Of a stretch of 64,000 bases of DNA, positions 46,560 to 54,777 are shown in pieces. The notes under the pieces were generated by a model. The model did no database searches, was not told the origin of the DNA, and worked only from the letters and a program-made list of their open reading frames with translations. The stretch comes from Parahoeflea alexandrii. GTDB lineage: Bacteria; Pseudomonadota; Alphaproteobacteria; Rhizobiales; Rhizobiaceae. Each line of letters opens with the position of its first letter. Position 1 is the stretch's first letter. A program made the position numbers and the translations under genes. The stretch spans positions 868,001 through 932,000 of the forward strand of contig NZ_JAPWHB010000001.1 of the NCBI RefSeq assembly GCF_027214025.1, in the 5' to 3' direction.

Positions 46560-46643
46560 GAGTGCTGCGCAAGCAGCTATGACAATAAACGAGCGTTGCA
46601 ATAAACCATTCGGACCCGGGGGCGGTACCCGGCGCCTCCACCA
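46560..46643 (+). ncRNA. ssrA: tmRNA acceptor piece (approximate 5' end)
   Basis: It ends CTCCACCA. The T-arm is CCGGG-GGCGGTA-CCCGG, with a 7-base loop lacking TTCG, a known peculiarity of alphaproteobacterial tmRNA. It becomes the alanine-charged piece after processing. Confidence 0.85.
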
Positions 46644-46687
46644 TGATCCGGCGACATGCCGAAGCGGCCAAGCGGCCGGATGATGAT
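46644..46687 (+). other. Intervening segment removed from pre-tmRNA
   Basis: Forty-four bases lie between CCA and the GGGGGCG 5' end of the coding piece. CGGC/GCCG-type pairing is possible within it. Confidence 0.7.
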
Positions 46688-46771
46688 GGGGGCGAAACAG
46701 GATCGACGAGGGTGTAAAGAGCGACTTTTTGTTCGGCATTGTACCACCGTTATCGGGCTAAACTTGTAGTT

Positions 46772-46810
46772 GCAAACGACAACTATGCGGAAGCTCGTCT
46801 CGCTGCCTAA
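46772..46810 (+). other. ssrA: tmRNA tag reading frame ANDNYAEARLAA
   Basis: GCA resume codon to TAA encodes 12 residues ending RLAA. The LAA end is the ClpX recognition signal; the AANDNY-type start is the SspB-binding part. Confidence 0.95.
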
Positions 46811-47136
46811 TGGCGGTGTGACACTTCAAATCAAGTCCTAGGGGGTCGCACTTCTAGGCGGGGTTCGGAGGTACCTGGCAACAGAAACCTCCATTTTCCC
46901 CGATGCATGGACCGAGCGAAACACCCAATGCGCCCGTCCCGCCAATCGGGACCACCGGCAAGCGGTATGCGCCGTGGCTGGACCGTTCCTGAAAGCAATC
47001 CGGCTTTATCCTGCAACACAGCTTTCAAGCGCATGGGCTTTCCGGTAAGAAAGACAGGTGAATCGGCGTGATCAGACCGCCGTCACGATCAGGAATCGGC
47101 TCTGAGCACCGGGCCCAGACAGGAAAGAACGCGCTG

Positions 47137-47700
47137 ATGCCGCAAGACCACATTCGATACGACATTCTTGCCCAGGACGCGCTGCGTGGCGTGATCCGCA
47201 AGGTGCTGTCCGAGGTAGCGGTGACGGGATACCTTCCGGGCGAACATCATTTCTTCATCACCTTCCTGACCGAAGCTCCGGGCGTGCGGATCTCGACCGC
47301 GCTCAAGGAGCGCTACCCGGAACAGATGACCATCGTGGTGCAGCACCAGTTCTGGGACCTGAAGGTGACGGAATCGCAGTTCGAGATCGGCCTGTCCTTC
47401 TCCGACAAGCCCGAAAAGCTGGTGGTACCGTTTGCCGCCATCCGCGGGTTTTACGATCCGTCGGTCAATTTTGAACTGGAATTCGACACCGTGCTCGACG
47501 TGGCGGCCAATGATGGCGGCGACGAGGACGACGATGACCGGGCCGAACTGGCCGGCACGATCGAACGGCTGGTCGAACCGGCCGCCAAGGACGACAAGGC
47601 CGCCGCAGCCGACGCCAGCGATGACGAAGCCGCCACGGACGCCGAAAAGAAGCCCGGCGCGGATGTCGTCTCGCTCGATTCCTTCCGCAAGAAGAACTGA
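47137..47700 (+). CDS. sspB: SspB, ClpXP adaptor for tmRNA-tagged proteins (alpha type)
   Basis: This 187-residue adaptor has the SspB domain at residues 1-125 (RYDILAQDALRGVIRKVL, FFITFLTEAPGVRIS, MTIVVQHQFWDL, IPFAAI-like VVPFAAIRGFYDPS). An acidic, Ala-rich linker follows, then the C-terminal ClpX-binding tail VVSLDSFRKKN. It delivers ssrA-tagged peptides to ClpXP. The start at 47137 has an AGGAAAG site. It is immediately downstream of ssrA, an unusually direct functional pairing. Confidence 0.95.
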   Translation: MPQDHIRYDILAQDALRGVIRKVLSEVAVTGYLPGEHHFFITFLTEAPGVRISTALKERYPEQMTIVVQHQFWDLKVTESQFEIGLSFSDKPEKLVVPFAAIRGFYDPSVNFELEFDTVLDVAANDGGDEDDDDRAELAGTIERLVEPAAKDDKAAAADASDDEAATDAEKKPGADVVSLDSFRKKN

Positions 47701-47713
47701 CCGGACGCGCGCG

Positions 47714-47908
47714 ATGAGCGGCGATGTCGTCAATCTGCGCATGGCCCGCAAGCGGCGCGACCGCGCGGCGAAAGAGGCCGACGCCGAGCGCAACCGCTTC
47801 GAGCATGGACGGTCCAAAGCCGAGCGCGAGCTGGCGCGGGCCCGCAACGAAAAGGCCGCGCGCGAGCACGACGCCTCCCGGCGCGAGCCCGACAACGGCA
47901 GTTCCTGA
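47714..47908 (+). CDS. DUF4169 family small basic protein
   Basis: This 64-residue highly charged helical protein, MSGDVVNLRMARKRRDRAAK, matches DUF4169. It follows sspB by 13 bp and precedes the RHH gene by 3 bp, so the three form an operon. Function unknown; its charge suggests nucleic acid or ribosome contact. Confidence 0.85.
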   Translation: MSGDVVNLRMARKRRDRAAKEADAERNRFEHGRSKAERELARARNEKAAREHDASRREPDNGSS

Positions 47909-47911
47909 CGC

Positions 47912-48154
47912 ATGACCGGCGGCGAGATCCGCAAACACTCGGTCAGCATTCGCGGACACCGCACCAGCATCACCCTCGAAGACGCCTTCATGGATGCGCT
48001 CAGGCGGATGGCCGACGAGCGCGGCATGGCGGTCGCCGCCCTGATCGCCGAAATCGACGCGGCACAGGCGACGCCCGGCTCGACGCCAGCCAACCTGTCC
48101 TCGGCCATCCGCGTTGCGGTGCTCGAGTGGGCGCTTGATGGCGCTGGCGAGTGA
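47912..48154 (+). CDS. Ribbon-helix-helix domain protein
   Basis: This 80-residue protein has HSVSIRGHRTSITLEDAFMDALRRMADERGM (across 9-40), which fits the RHH_4 family: beta strand, then two helices. Such proteins bind DNA as dimers or act as antitoxins. In rhizobia this one typically follows sspB and DUF4169. No toxin is adjacent unless the AT-rich gene next to it plays that part. Confidence 0.85.
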   Translation: MTGGEIRKHSVSIRGHRTSITLEDAFMDALRRMADERGMAVAALIAEIDAAQATPGSTPANLSSAIRVAVLEWALDGAGE

Positions 48155-48190
48155 TGAAAGGCTAAATTCGAGAAATCAGATTGAGAGTTC

Positions 48191-48784
48191 TTAAAATCGA
48201 GTTTGCGGCCCGGACGCATACAAAATACTGAACGCCTCTTCTAAATGCGAATCTTTTAAAAAAACCGCCCCATACCAATCATTCCAAGAGCCGACTCCAG
48301 AACCTCCCAAGAATACATCTGGCCACTTGATCTTTAAACTCTTCCCCTGAGTTTCACTGTTATGTTTCAAAGTGTTTACCAATAGACGCAATCTTTCCAT
48401 TCCATTTACGTCCACAGATACGTTGTTTTTTAGAGCGACTTCAATCAATTCTTCATGGTTACCTTTACCACCACCCTGAAGTTTTCCAATCGCCTTTTCC
48501 CAGTGATGATATAGAACGATGACACATGCCTTTCGCATATGCATTATCCCCTCTTTGGCGGATATTAGTTCCAAACCCAAGCGCTGATCCTCTGACCAGA
48601 GTCGATTGCCGTCTTCATCAAGCTCACCGACAAACACACCAGACTTCTCATAAGCGATAATTTTATCTTCTATGCTCGAAATACTATCACCCAAAGCCTT
48701 TGAAGACGCCAGAAAACTGTCACGAATTACTTTCAAGCCTGATTGAAATTGATATCCCTGCAAACTGAAATTTAGCGGTACCAT
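48191..48784 (-). CDS. Unrecognised protein in AT-rich insert
   Basis: This 197-residue, mostly helical protein starts MVPLNFSLQGYQFQSGLKV, with no signal or membrane segment. Its base composition is far more AT-rich than either neighbour, with ATA, TTA and AGA codons, which marks recent transfer. The segment LLVNTLKHNSETQGKS resembles the tail of some HEPN-like four-helix proteins, but the canonical R-x4-6-H RNase motif was not found. It sits between the RHH gene and asmA and converges on the RHH gene. No function is assigned. Confidence 0.7.
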   Translation of the reverse strand: MVPLNFSLQGYQFQSGLKVIRDSFLASSKALGDSISSIEDKIIAYEKSGVFVGELDEDGNRLWSEDQRLGLELISAKEGIMHMRKACVIVLYHHWEKAIGKLQGGGKGNHEELIEVALKNNVSVDVNGMERLRLLVNTLKHNSETQGKSLKIKWPDVFLGGSGVGSWNDWYGAVFLKDSHLEEAFSILYASGPQTRF

Positions 48785-48806
48785 TTCAACCCCAAATGAA
48801 ATTGTT

Positions 48807-51800
48807 CTAATTTGTCCCGTCGATAAGGCTGCGGATCGGGTCCTCGACGCCGGGCAGGTCTTCGAACCGCAGTTCGGGAATGGTGATCTGTTGGGTGTCG
48901 CCCTCGATGGCGGATGGCGGGTTGGCCAGTGGATCGGCGAGCGGACGGCGCTCGATCGCATCGGGCGCATTCAATTCGCGGCTCTGCCGCGCTGCTTCCT
49001 CGGCTGCCTGCCGGGCAGCTTCCTCGGCTGCACGCTGGGCGGCGGCCTTCTCTTCGGCCGCGCGCCGGATCTCTTCTTCGGCCTGGCGCGCCGCCTCTTC
49101 CTCAGCCCGGCGTGTTGCCTCTTCCTCAGCCTGTCTTGCGGCCTCCTCCGCGGCAATCCGCGCGGCTTCCTCGGCGGCCAGACGGGCAGCCTCGGCGGCC
49201 TCGCGTTGCGCGGCGCGTTCGTTCAGAAGCGCAATCTCGCGCCTGAGCCGCTGTTTCTCCACGACGCCGGCCTGCAGCAGCTCGACCTTGCGGCGTTCGC
49301 GCTCGAAGGCCCGCATCGAGAGATAATTGGTCAGCTGACCTGCATCGATCGACACCGCCGGATCGACCAGCAGGCCGCCGAGCCCGAAGACCACCGACGG
49401 GTCGCCGCCGGCGATGGCCTCGACACCGGGCTCGAAAGCCAGCCGCCAGTCTGACTGAAGCCGCAGGCCAATCAGATCGACACGCGCGTCACCGGACAAT
49501 TCGGCGTACTCGTCGCTGATCCCGGTGCCGGCAAAACGCATCACCCCGCCGGTCAGGGTGAACGGCAGGCGCAGGGCCTCGGCCTGCATCGAGCCGCCGG
49601 CCATCAACCCGTCGACCAGGCTCGCCACCGCATCCGTCTCGATCTTGAAGTCCTCGCGGTCCGCAGCACCCAGGATGCGGGCGAAGGCCGTGGAGTCCAG
49701 TCCGGAGATGGTCAGATCCGCCGCCGTCAGTTCGCCGCCGCCGGCCAGCGAGGCCACGAGTTCCCGCCTGGACTTGCCGGTGCCCTCGAGACTGACGCTG
49801 GCGCCGGCGGTCCCGGAGAAGGCCGACGAGCCACGCACCGCCCGGTCCAGCGCCGCCAGATCGGCGCCCTGCCCGCTCACCCGTCCTGACAGGAACACCG
49901 ATCCATCGGCGTTGCTGAGCGACACCCGGCCGCCCAGACGGCCGCCGAACCAGTCGGCTTCGGCGTTCTCCAGCGCCATCAGCCCGGTGCCGGTCGACAG
50001 ATCGGCCTTGAAATTCCGTGCCGTTCCGCCGCGCCCGAGATTGATCTCAGCGGCTTCAAGCGCAATCTCAAGGACCGGCTGTCCCGGAGCGGGCGGCAGG
50101 AAGGGCTGATCGCTCCAGGTCGCCCCGTCGTCGGAAAACAGCTGCGGACCGAGTGCCAGTTCGCCGAGCCATTCAAGATTGGCATAGTCGATCCGCAGGC
50201 TGCCCTTGCCGGAAAGGTCGGTTGCCGAGCGGTCGAACTCGAGCCGTCCGGAAAAGCCATTGTCCTCGGCCTTGCCCTCAATCTCCGAGAGCAGGCTCAC
50301 CTGATCGTTGACCGCCAGGCTTGCCGTCATCGAGAGCGGCAGGCCCGCGCCGGCCTGGGGCAGCGAATGGCCGAACATGATGACGAACGGCTCGATGTCG
50401 GCAGCATCGACGACGAGGTTGAACAGGCCGGTGGCAGGCTCGGCTGCCGGGATCCGGCCATTGCCTTTGAGGGTGAACGATGAGGGGCCGGAGGCAAGGC
50501 GGAGATCGATCGCCAGTTCGCCGTTGTCGGCGCCACCGGAGGCATTGAGTTCAAGTTCCGCAGGCCCCTCGCCTTCCAGCGGCAGCACGGCAAATCCCAG
50601 TTGCTCGAGAATGCGGTAGGCCTCGGGGTTTTCCGCCTTGACGGCGATGGTGCGCGGCCCGTCGCCGCCGGGTGTCATCCCGGTGCCCGATGCGCTGATC
50701 CTGTAGATGCTGCCGCCGGCCATGCCGCTGACCGTGAGGGCGGGGCCGGAATCCGGGTCCAGCTTCAGGTCCACATTGCCCGCCAGATCGTCGAAAGCCG
50801 CGCTGTTGGCGCCCAGACGGCGGATGATCTGGTGGCCGCCGCTCATCTGTTCGGCAAGGGCAAACAACCGATCGGCGGTCGCCGCACCGAACGTGCCGCT
50901 GATCTCTCCGGTGGGGGCCGAGAAGGAGCCGGCGAGCGAACCGCTGAACGCGCCCGAGGCGCCGCCGAAATCGGCAAATTTCAGCCGCTCGATCGTGAGC
51001 TCGCCATTCCGCCAGAACATCGAGGTGTCGAGGCCGGCAAGACGGTAGTCGCCGATGGTGAAGGTGCCGGCGGTGACGCGGCCCGCGAGATTGTATTCGG
51101 CAAGCGGACGAACCGCCTTGCTTTCCGCGCCGGCAAGCAGGGCCAGCGCCCGCACGGCGTCGGCATCGAACGTGTCCCCAGTCAATTCAACCGACAGCGA
51201 GGGCGCGCCTTCAGCCGGCGTCTGGCGCTCCAGCCGGCCCTTGAGAATGGCCGGGCCGACCGCGACTTCCAGCGCCTCGAAGCGCTGCAGTTGCGAGGAC
51301 AGGCTGACATTTGCGGAGAAGCCGGCAGCACCCAGCCTGCGGATCACCGGATCGACATCGCCGACGAGCCAGTTGGCCAGCCCCGAGGGCTGGGTCGAGG
51401 CCACGGTCAACGTGCCGTCGAAGCCGGCGTCGGCGCCCGACACCAGCCTGCCCCTCGCCTCGACCGTGGTGCGGCCGGGAAGATTGGCCGAGAAGGCGTC
51501 GACCAGCCAGGCATCGCCATCGGGCCGGGCCTCCAGCTGGATTTCCCGCAGGGTGGTATCCCCCGCCACGATTGCCGGAAGATTGAGCGAGATGCGTCCC
51601 GGCAATGGCGGCGGCGGCAGCCGGTCGATCATGGCGTTGACGATTGCAAGCCGCTCGCCCAGCGGCACGGCAACGGCTGTGCCGTCGGCGGGGGCTTCCT
51701 CGCCCGACAGCCGGTCCATGTCGATCTGCTGACCGTCGGCAAGCAGCAGGAATTCGGGGTTCGGCCCGGTGTCGATGGTGGCCTGACCGGTGACGATGTA

Positions 51801-52625
51801 GGGATCGGCGGAAAAGCCAATCTCGGCCCGCCATTCCTCGATGGCAAGGCGCTCGTTGGTCGCGGCGAAATCGCCCTTGGCGACAAGCAGCGGCTTTTCG
51901 GACACGACCGCCCCGGCGCCGGGGTCGGACAGCACGGTCAAGGTGAACAGACCGTCGTAGAGCGGCTTGTTGTCCTTGATCCGGGCCTCGCCTTCGGTCT
52001 CCAGAAACACCGGCCATTCATCGGGCACCGTCCTCACGCGCATGCGGATCGAGCCGTCGGCCTGGGCAATGCCGGTGGAAATCGACACGCCGCCGCGATG
52101 GCCGGCGATCTCGCCCTCGGCCTCGATCAGCCACGGCCCGGACAGCGATTTGGCCGAGACCAGCGCATTGATGTCGCGAAGGTTGTGGGTGCGGCCGTTC
52201 TGGTCGTCGATGATGGTGATATCGGCGTCGGCGATGGTGACGCGCTCGAGCACGACGAGATCGCCGGGCGGCGTCGGCCTGCGCTTGAGCGCCCAGTCGA
52301 GCCGTCCGTCCTCGAGCACACGCACCACGGCCTTTGGCGCTTCCACCCGCATGTCGAAGATCAGCACCTCGCCGCTCAGGAAAGGTGCCAGTTCCGCGTC
52401 CATCGAAAACCGGCTGATGGTCATCGACGGTTCTGCCGGGTCACCGACAACGACATCGGAAAACGTTACCGAGGGAAACGGCAGCAGGCGGGCGTCCGCA
52501 TCGCCGCGCACCCTGACCGGCTGGCCGATGATGCGGCTCGCCTCGGCCTCGAATGCCGTCCGGTAGCTGCTCCAGTCGATGAAATAGGGACCGATCAGCG
52601 CCGCGAACAGCGCCAGCACAAGCAA
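48807..52625 (-). CDS. AsmA family inner-membrane protein
   Basis: This protein of about 1272 residues has an N-terminal membrane helix followed by IDWSSYRTAFEAEASRIIGQPVRVRG, as in AsmA/YhjG lipid-transport-like proteins. A long beta-rich body follows. The C-terminal region (about 1125-1213) is a charged Ala/Glu/Arg helix built on AAEEAAR-type repeats. The TTG start at 52625 is provisional. AGGAGG lies at 52662-52667, properly spaced for a CTG at 52655, which would restore the whole hydrophobic helix. The stop TAG lies at the edge of the AT-rich insert, so the native C-terminus may have been changed. Confidence 0.88.
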   Translation of the reverse strand: MLVLALFAALIGPYFIDWSSYRTAFEAEASRIIGQPVRVRGDADARLLPFPSVTFSDVVVGDPAEPSMTISRFSMDAELAPFLSGEVLIFDMRVEAPKAVVRVLEDGRLDWALKRRPTPPGDLVVLERVTIADADITIIDDQNGRTHNLRDINALVSAKSLSGPWLIEAEGEIAGHRGGVSISTGIAQADGSIRMRVRTVPDEWPVFLETEGEARIKDNKPLYDGLFTLTVLSDPGAGAVVSEKPLLVAKGDFAATNERLAIEEWRAEIGFSADPYIVTGQATIDTGPNPEFLLLADGQQIDMDRLSGEEAPADGTAVAVPLGERLAIVNAMIDRLPPPPLPGRISLNLPAIVAGDTTLREIQLEARPDGDAWLVDAFSANLPGRTTVEARGRLVSGADAGFDGTLTVASTQPSGLANWLVGDVDPVIRRLGAAGFSANVSLSSQLQRFEALEVAVGPAILKGRLERQTPAEGAPSLSVELTGDTFDADAVRALALLAGAESKAVRPLAEYNLAGRVTAGTFTIGDYRLAGLDTSMFWRNGELTIERLKFADFGGASGAFSGSLAGSFSAPTGEISGTFGAATADRLFALAEQMSGGHQIIRRLGANSAAFDDLAGNVDLKLDPDSGPALTVSGMAGGSIYRISASGTGMTPGGDGPRTIAVKAENPEAYRILEQLGFAVLPLEGEGPAELELNASGGADNGELAIDLRLASGPSSFTLKGNGRIPAAEPATGLFNLVVDAADIEPFVIMFGHSLPQAGAGLPLSMTASLAVNDQVSLLSEIEGKAEDNGFSGRLEFDRSATDLSGKGSLRIDYANLEWLGELALGPQLFSDDGATWSDQPFLPPAPGQPVLEIALEAAEINLGRGGTARNFKADLSTGTGLMALENAEADWFGGRLGGRVSLSNADGSVFLSGRVSGQGADLAALDRAVRGSSAFSGTAGASVSLEGTGKSRRELVASLAGGGELTAADLTISGLDSTAFARILGAADREDFKIETDAVASLVDGLMAGGSMQAEALRLPFTLTGGVMRFAGTGISDEYAELSGDARVDLIGLRLQSDWRLAFEPGVEAIAGGDPSVVFGLGGLLVDPAVSIDAGQLTNYLSMRAFERERRKVELLQAGVVEKQRLRREIALLNERAAQREAAEAARLAAEEAARIAAEEAARQAEEEATRRAEEEAARQAEEEIRRAAEEKAAAQRAAEEAARQAAEEAARQSRELNAPDAIERRPLADPLANPPSAIEGDTQQITIPELRFEDLPGVEDPIRSLIDGTN

Positions 52626-52699
52626 ACCGCCAATGGCAACGAAAATCCGAATCAGCTTTCAATCCTCCTCTGCGGACAACATAGCCGCTTGTGTCGGTC

Positions 52700-54115
52700 T
52701 CAGCCCTCGAACGAGAAGATCTTGCCCGGGTTCATGATGTTCATGGGGTCGAGCGCCTGCTTGATCTGCCGCATTACGGAAACCCCCTCTCCCATTTCAA
52801 GCGAAAGGTATGACCGCTTGCCCTGACCTATACCATGTTCGCCGGTGCAGGTTCCATCCATCGCCAGGGCGCGCGCGTTGAGCCGTCCGACGAAGTCTTC
52901 GGCGGCCTTGATCTCGGCCGGGATATCGGTGTCGAGCAGGATGAGCACGTGGAAATTGCCGTCGCCGGCGTGGCCGACGATGGGCGCGATCAGATTGTTG
53001 GCGGCGATATCGGCCTGGGTCTCGGCGACGCATTCGGCCAACCGGGAGATCGGCACGCAGACATCGGTGGAGATGCCCTTGGCGCCGGGCCTGAGCTGCA
53101 GCGAGGCCCAATAGGCGTTGTGGCGCGCCTTCCACAGTTCAGTCCGTTGCTCGGGATTGGAGGTCCACAGGAACTCGCCGCCGCCGCATTCCGCGGCGAT
53201 CTCGGCAAACAGCGCCGCCTGTTCGGCGACGCCCGCCTCGGTGCCGTGGAATTCGAGGAACAGCGACGGGCTTTCGGGATTGTTGAGCTTCGAATAGGCG
53301 TTGCAGGCCTTCATCTGAAGCTCGTCGAGCAATTCGATGCGGGCCACCGGAATGCCCATCTGGATGGTCATGATAACCGCGTTGCAGGCCGCCTCGACGC
53401 TCGGGAACGGGCAGACGCCGCCGGAGATCGCCTGCGGGATGCCCTGCAGGCGAAGGGTGACAGAGGTGAGCACGCCGAGCGTGCCTTCGGAGCCCACGAA
53501 CAGGCGGGTGAGGTCATAGCCGGCGGAGGATTTGCGGGCGCGGCGGGCGGTGCGGATCTCCTCGCCCGCAGCCGTGACCGCGGTTACCGCGATGACATTG
53601 TCGCGCATGGTGCCGTAGCGAACCGCGTTGGTGCCCGAAGCGCGCGTCGCGGTCATGCCGCCGATCGAGGCGTTGGCGCCGGGATCGATGGGGAAGAACA
53701 GCCCGGTGTCGCGCAGATAGGTGTTGAGCTGTTCACGGGTGACGCCCGGTTCGACCGTGCAGTCGAGGTCCTCGGCGTTGACCTCGAGCACCCGGTTCAT
53801 GCGCGACATGTCGATGGAAATGCCGCCATTGGGCGCGTTGACCTGGCCCTCGAGCGACGAGCCGGTGCCGAACGGGATCACCGGGACGCGGTGATCGGCG
53901 CAAGCGCGAACGATCAGCTTTACCTCGTCGGCAGAACCGGGAAAGACCACCGCGTCGGGCAGCTGGCCGGGAATGTAGGTGGTGGTGTGCGCGTGCTGGG
54001 CGCGCAGCGCCTCGCTTGTCTGCAACTGCTCGCCAAAGCGCTGACGCAACACGCCAATGACCGCTTCGATGCCTTCTTCATTGCGAAGGCCGGGCTCGAC
54101 ATCGCTCAGACCCAT
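52700..54115 (-). CDS. FAD-linked D-2-hydroxyacid dehydrogenase (GlcD/DLD-like)
   Basis: This 471-residue flavoprotein has the PCMH-type FAD fold: PFGTGSSLEGQ, VEPGVTREQL, DPGANASIGGMTATRASGTNAVRYG (across 140-165), GSEGTLGVLTSVTLRL. The C-terminal FAD-oxidase domain has HAGDGNFHVLI and GEHGIGQGK. It resembles D-lactate or glycolate dehydrogenase feeding electrons to a quinone or cytochrome. No glcE/glcF partners are adjacent, so a single-subunit D-lactate dehydrogenase is more likely. It lies 74 bp upstream of asmA on the same strand. Confidence 0.9.
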   Translation of the reverse strand: MGLSDVEPGLRNEEGIEAVIGVLRQRFGEQLQTSEALRAQHAHTTTYIPGQLPDAVVFPGSADEVKLIVRACADHRVPVIPFGTGSSLEGQVNAPNGGISIDMSRMNRVLEVNAEDLDCTVEPGVTREQLNTYLRDTGLFFPIDPGANASIGGMTATRASGTNAVRYGTMRDNVIAVTAVTAAGEEIRTARRARKSSAGYDLTRLFVGSEGTLGVLTSVTLRLQGIPQAISGGVCPFPSVEAACNAVIMTIQMGIPVARIELLDELQMKACNAYSKLNNPESPSLFLEFHGTEAGVAEQAALFAEIAAECGGGEFLWTSNPEQRTELWKARHNAYWASLQLRPGAKGISTDVCVPISRLAECVAETQADIAANNLIAPIVGHAGDGNFHVLILLDTDIPAEIKAAEDFVGRLNARALAMDGTCTGEHGIGQGKRSYLSLEMGEGVSVMRQIKQALDPMNIMNPGKIFSFEG

Positions 54116-54276
54116 GTGCTTTTCTCCGGTCAATCGTGGTTACGCCAATTCCGCCATATGCTTGCTGCTTCGACGTGATGAGGTAATGTGCAAACTGCGG
54201 CGCTCTTGTCCAGTGTGGGAGACGCGACAGGCCAACATTAGTGGCGGCAGGTCACCGTAATTGTAAGGGAGAAGCC

Positions 54277-54774
54277 ATGTTGTTTGATGCCCCGGTAATC
54301 GCGCCCGCCCGCGGACTGGATCCGGCCTGGCTCGATTACAACGGTCATTTGAACATGGCCTACTACAACGTGCTGCTCGATCAGGGCGCCGATCTCATCT
54401 TCGATCTGTTCGGCTGCGGGCCCGGCTATCTGGCCGCGCGCAACATGAGCTTCTTCACCGCCGAGGCGCATGTCTGCTACATCAGGGAACTCAAGCCTGA
54501 TGCGATGGTTCGCGTCGGCAGCTGGATCCTCGATTTCGACAGCAAGCGGATCCATCTGTTCCAGGAACTCAGGCATGTCGACGGCTGGCTGTCGGCGACC
54601 TCCGAGACAATGCAGCTGCATGTCGACATGAGCGGCCCGCGCACCGCAGCAATGCCCGCCGACATTCTCGCCAACGTCACCGCCATGGCCGAGGCACACA
54701 AGAGCCTGCCCCGGCCCGCGCAAGCCGGGCGGTCCATCGGCATCCCGCGCGGCCAAGTCCGAGGGGCATGCTGA
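54277..54774 (+). CDS. Hot-dog thioesterase (betainyl-CoA thioesterase-like)
   Basis: This 165-residue protein has LDYNGHLNMAYYNVLLDQGADL, the typical start of 4HBT-type thioesterases. The pattern resembles the thioesterases that act with carnitine dehydrogenase. No carnitine genes are present here. The ATG at 54277 follows AAGGGAGA. It is 3 bp upstream of the CLC gene, so they are probably co-transcribed. Confidence 0.85.
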   Translation: MLFDAPVIAPARGLDPAWLDYNGHLNMAYYNVLLDQGADLIFDLFGCGPGYLAARNMSFFTAEAHVCYIRELKPDAMVRVGSWILDFDSKRIHLFQELRHVDGWLSATSETMQLHVDMSGPRTAAMPADILANVTAMAEAHKSLPRPAQAGRSIGIPRGQVRGAC

Positions 54775-54777
54775 TTC

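Larger units (their letters stand above)
46560..46898 (+). ncRNA. ssrA: Permuted two-piece tmRNA precursor
   Basis: The gene order is reversed relative to E. coli tmRNA. The 3' tRNA-like half (ending CCA at 46641-46643) comes first, then a spacer, then the 5' half with the tag frame. GGGGGCG at 46688-46694 pairs with CGCCTCC just before the ACCA end to make a 7-bp acceptor stem (one G-U). The coding piece has the tmRNA-typical GGATCGACG. A late stem GGAGGT/ACCTCC is near 46867-46892. Processing removes the spacer. The outer ends are approximate. Confidence 0.93.

Noticed and set aside
46990-47027. TGAAAGC/GCTTTCA inverted repeat before sspB
   Set aside because: Seven-base arms 24 bp apart are expected by chance at this scale; no promoter was clearly linked.
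46900-47136. Possible second small RNA between ssrA and sspB
   Set aside because: No terminator, promoter or conserved fold could be identified by eye.
47912-48784. RHH protein and AT-rich gene as a toxin-antitoxin pair
   Set aside because: They converge rather than form an operon, differ strongly in composition, and the RHH gene belongs to the sspB operon; kept only as a remote possibility.
50601-52826. 741-codon plus-strand frame opposite asmA
   Set aside because: The AsmA reading on the minus strand has the expected N-terminal membrane helix and domain pattern, so this is a shadow.
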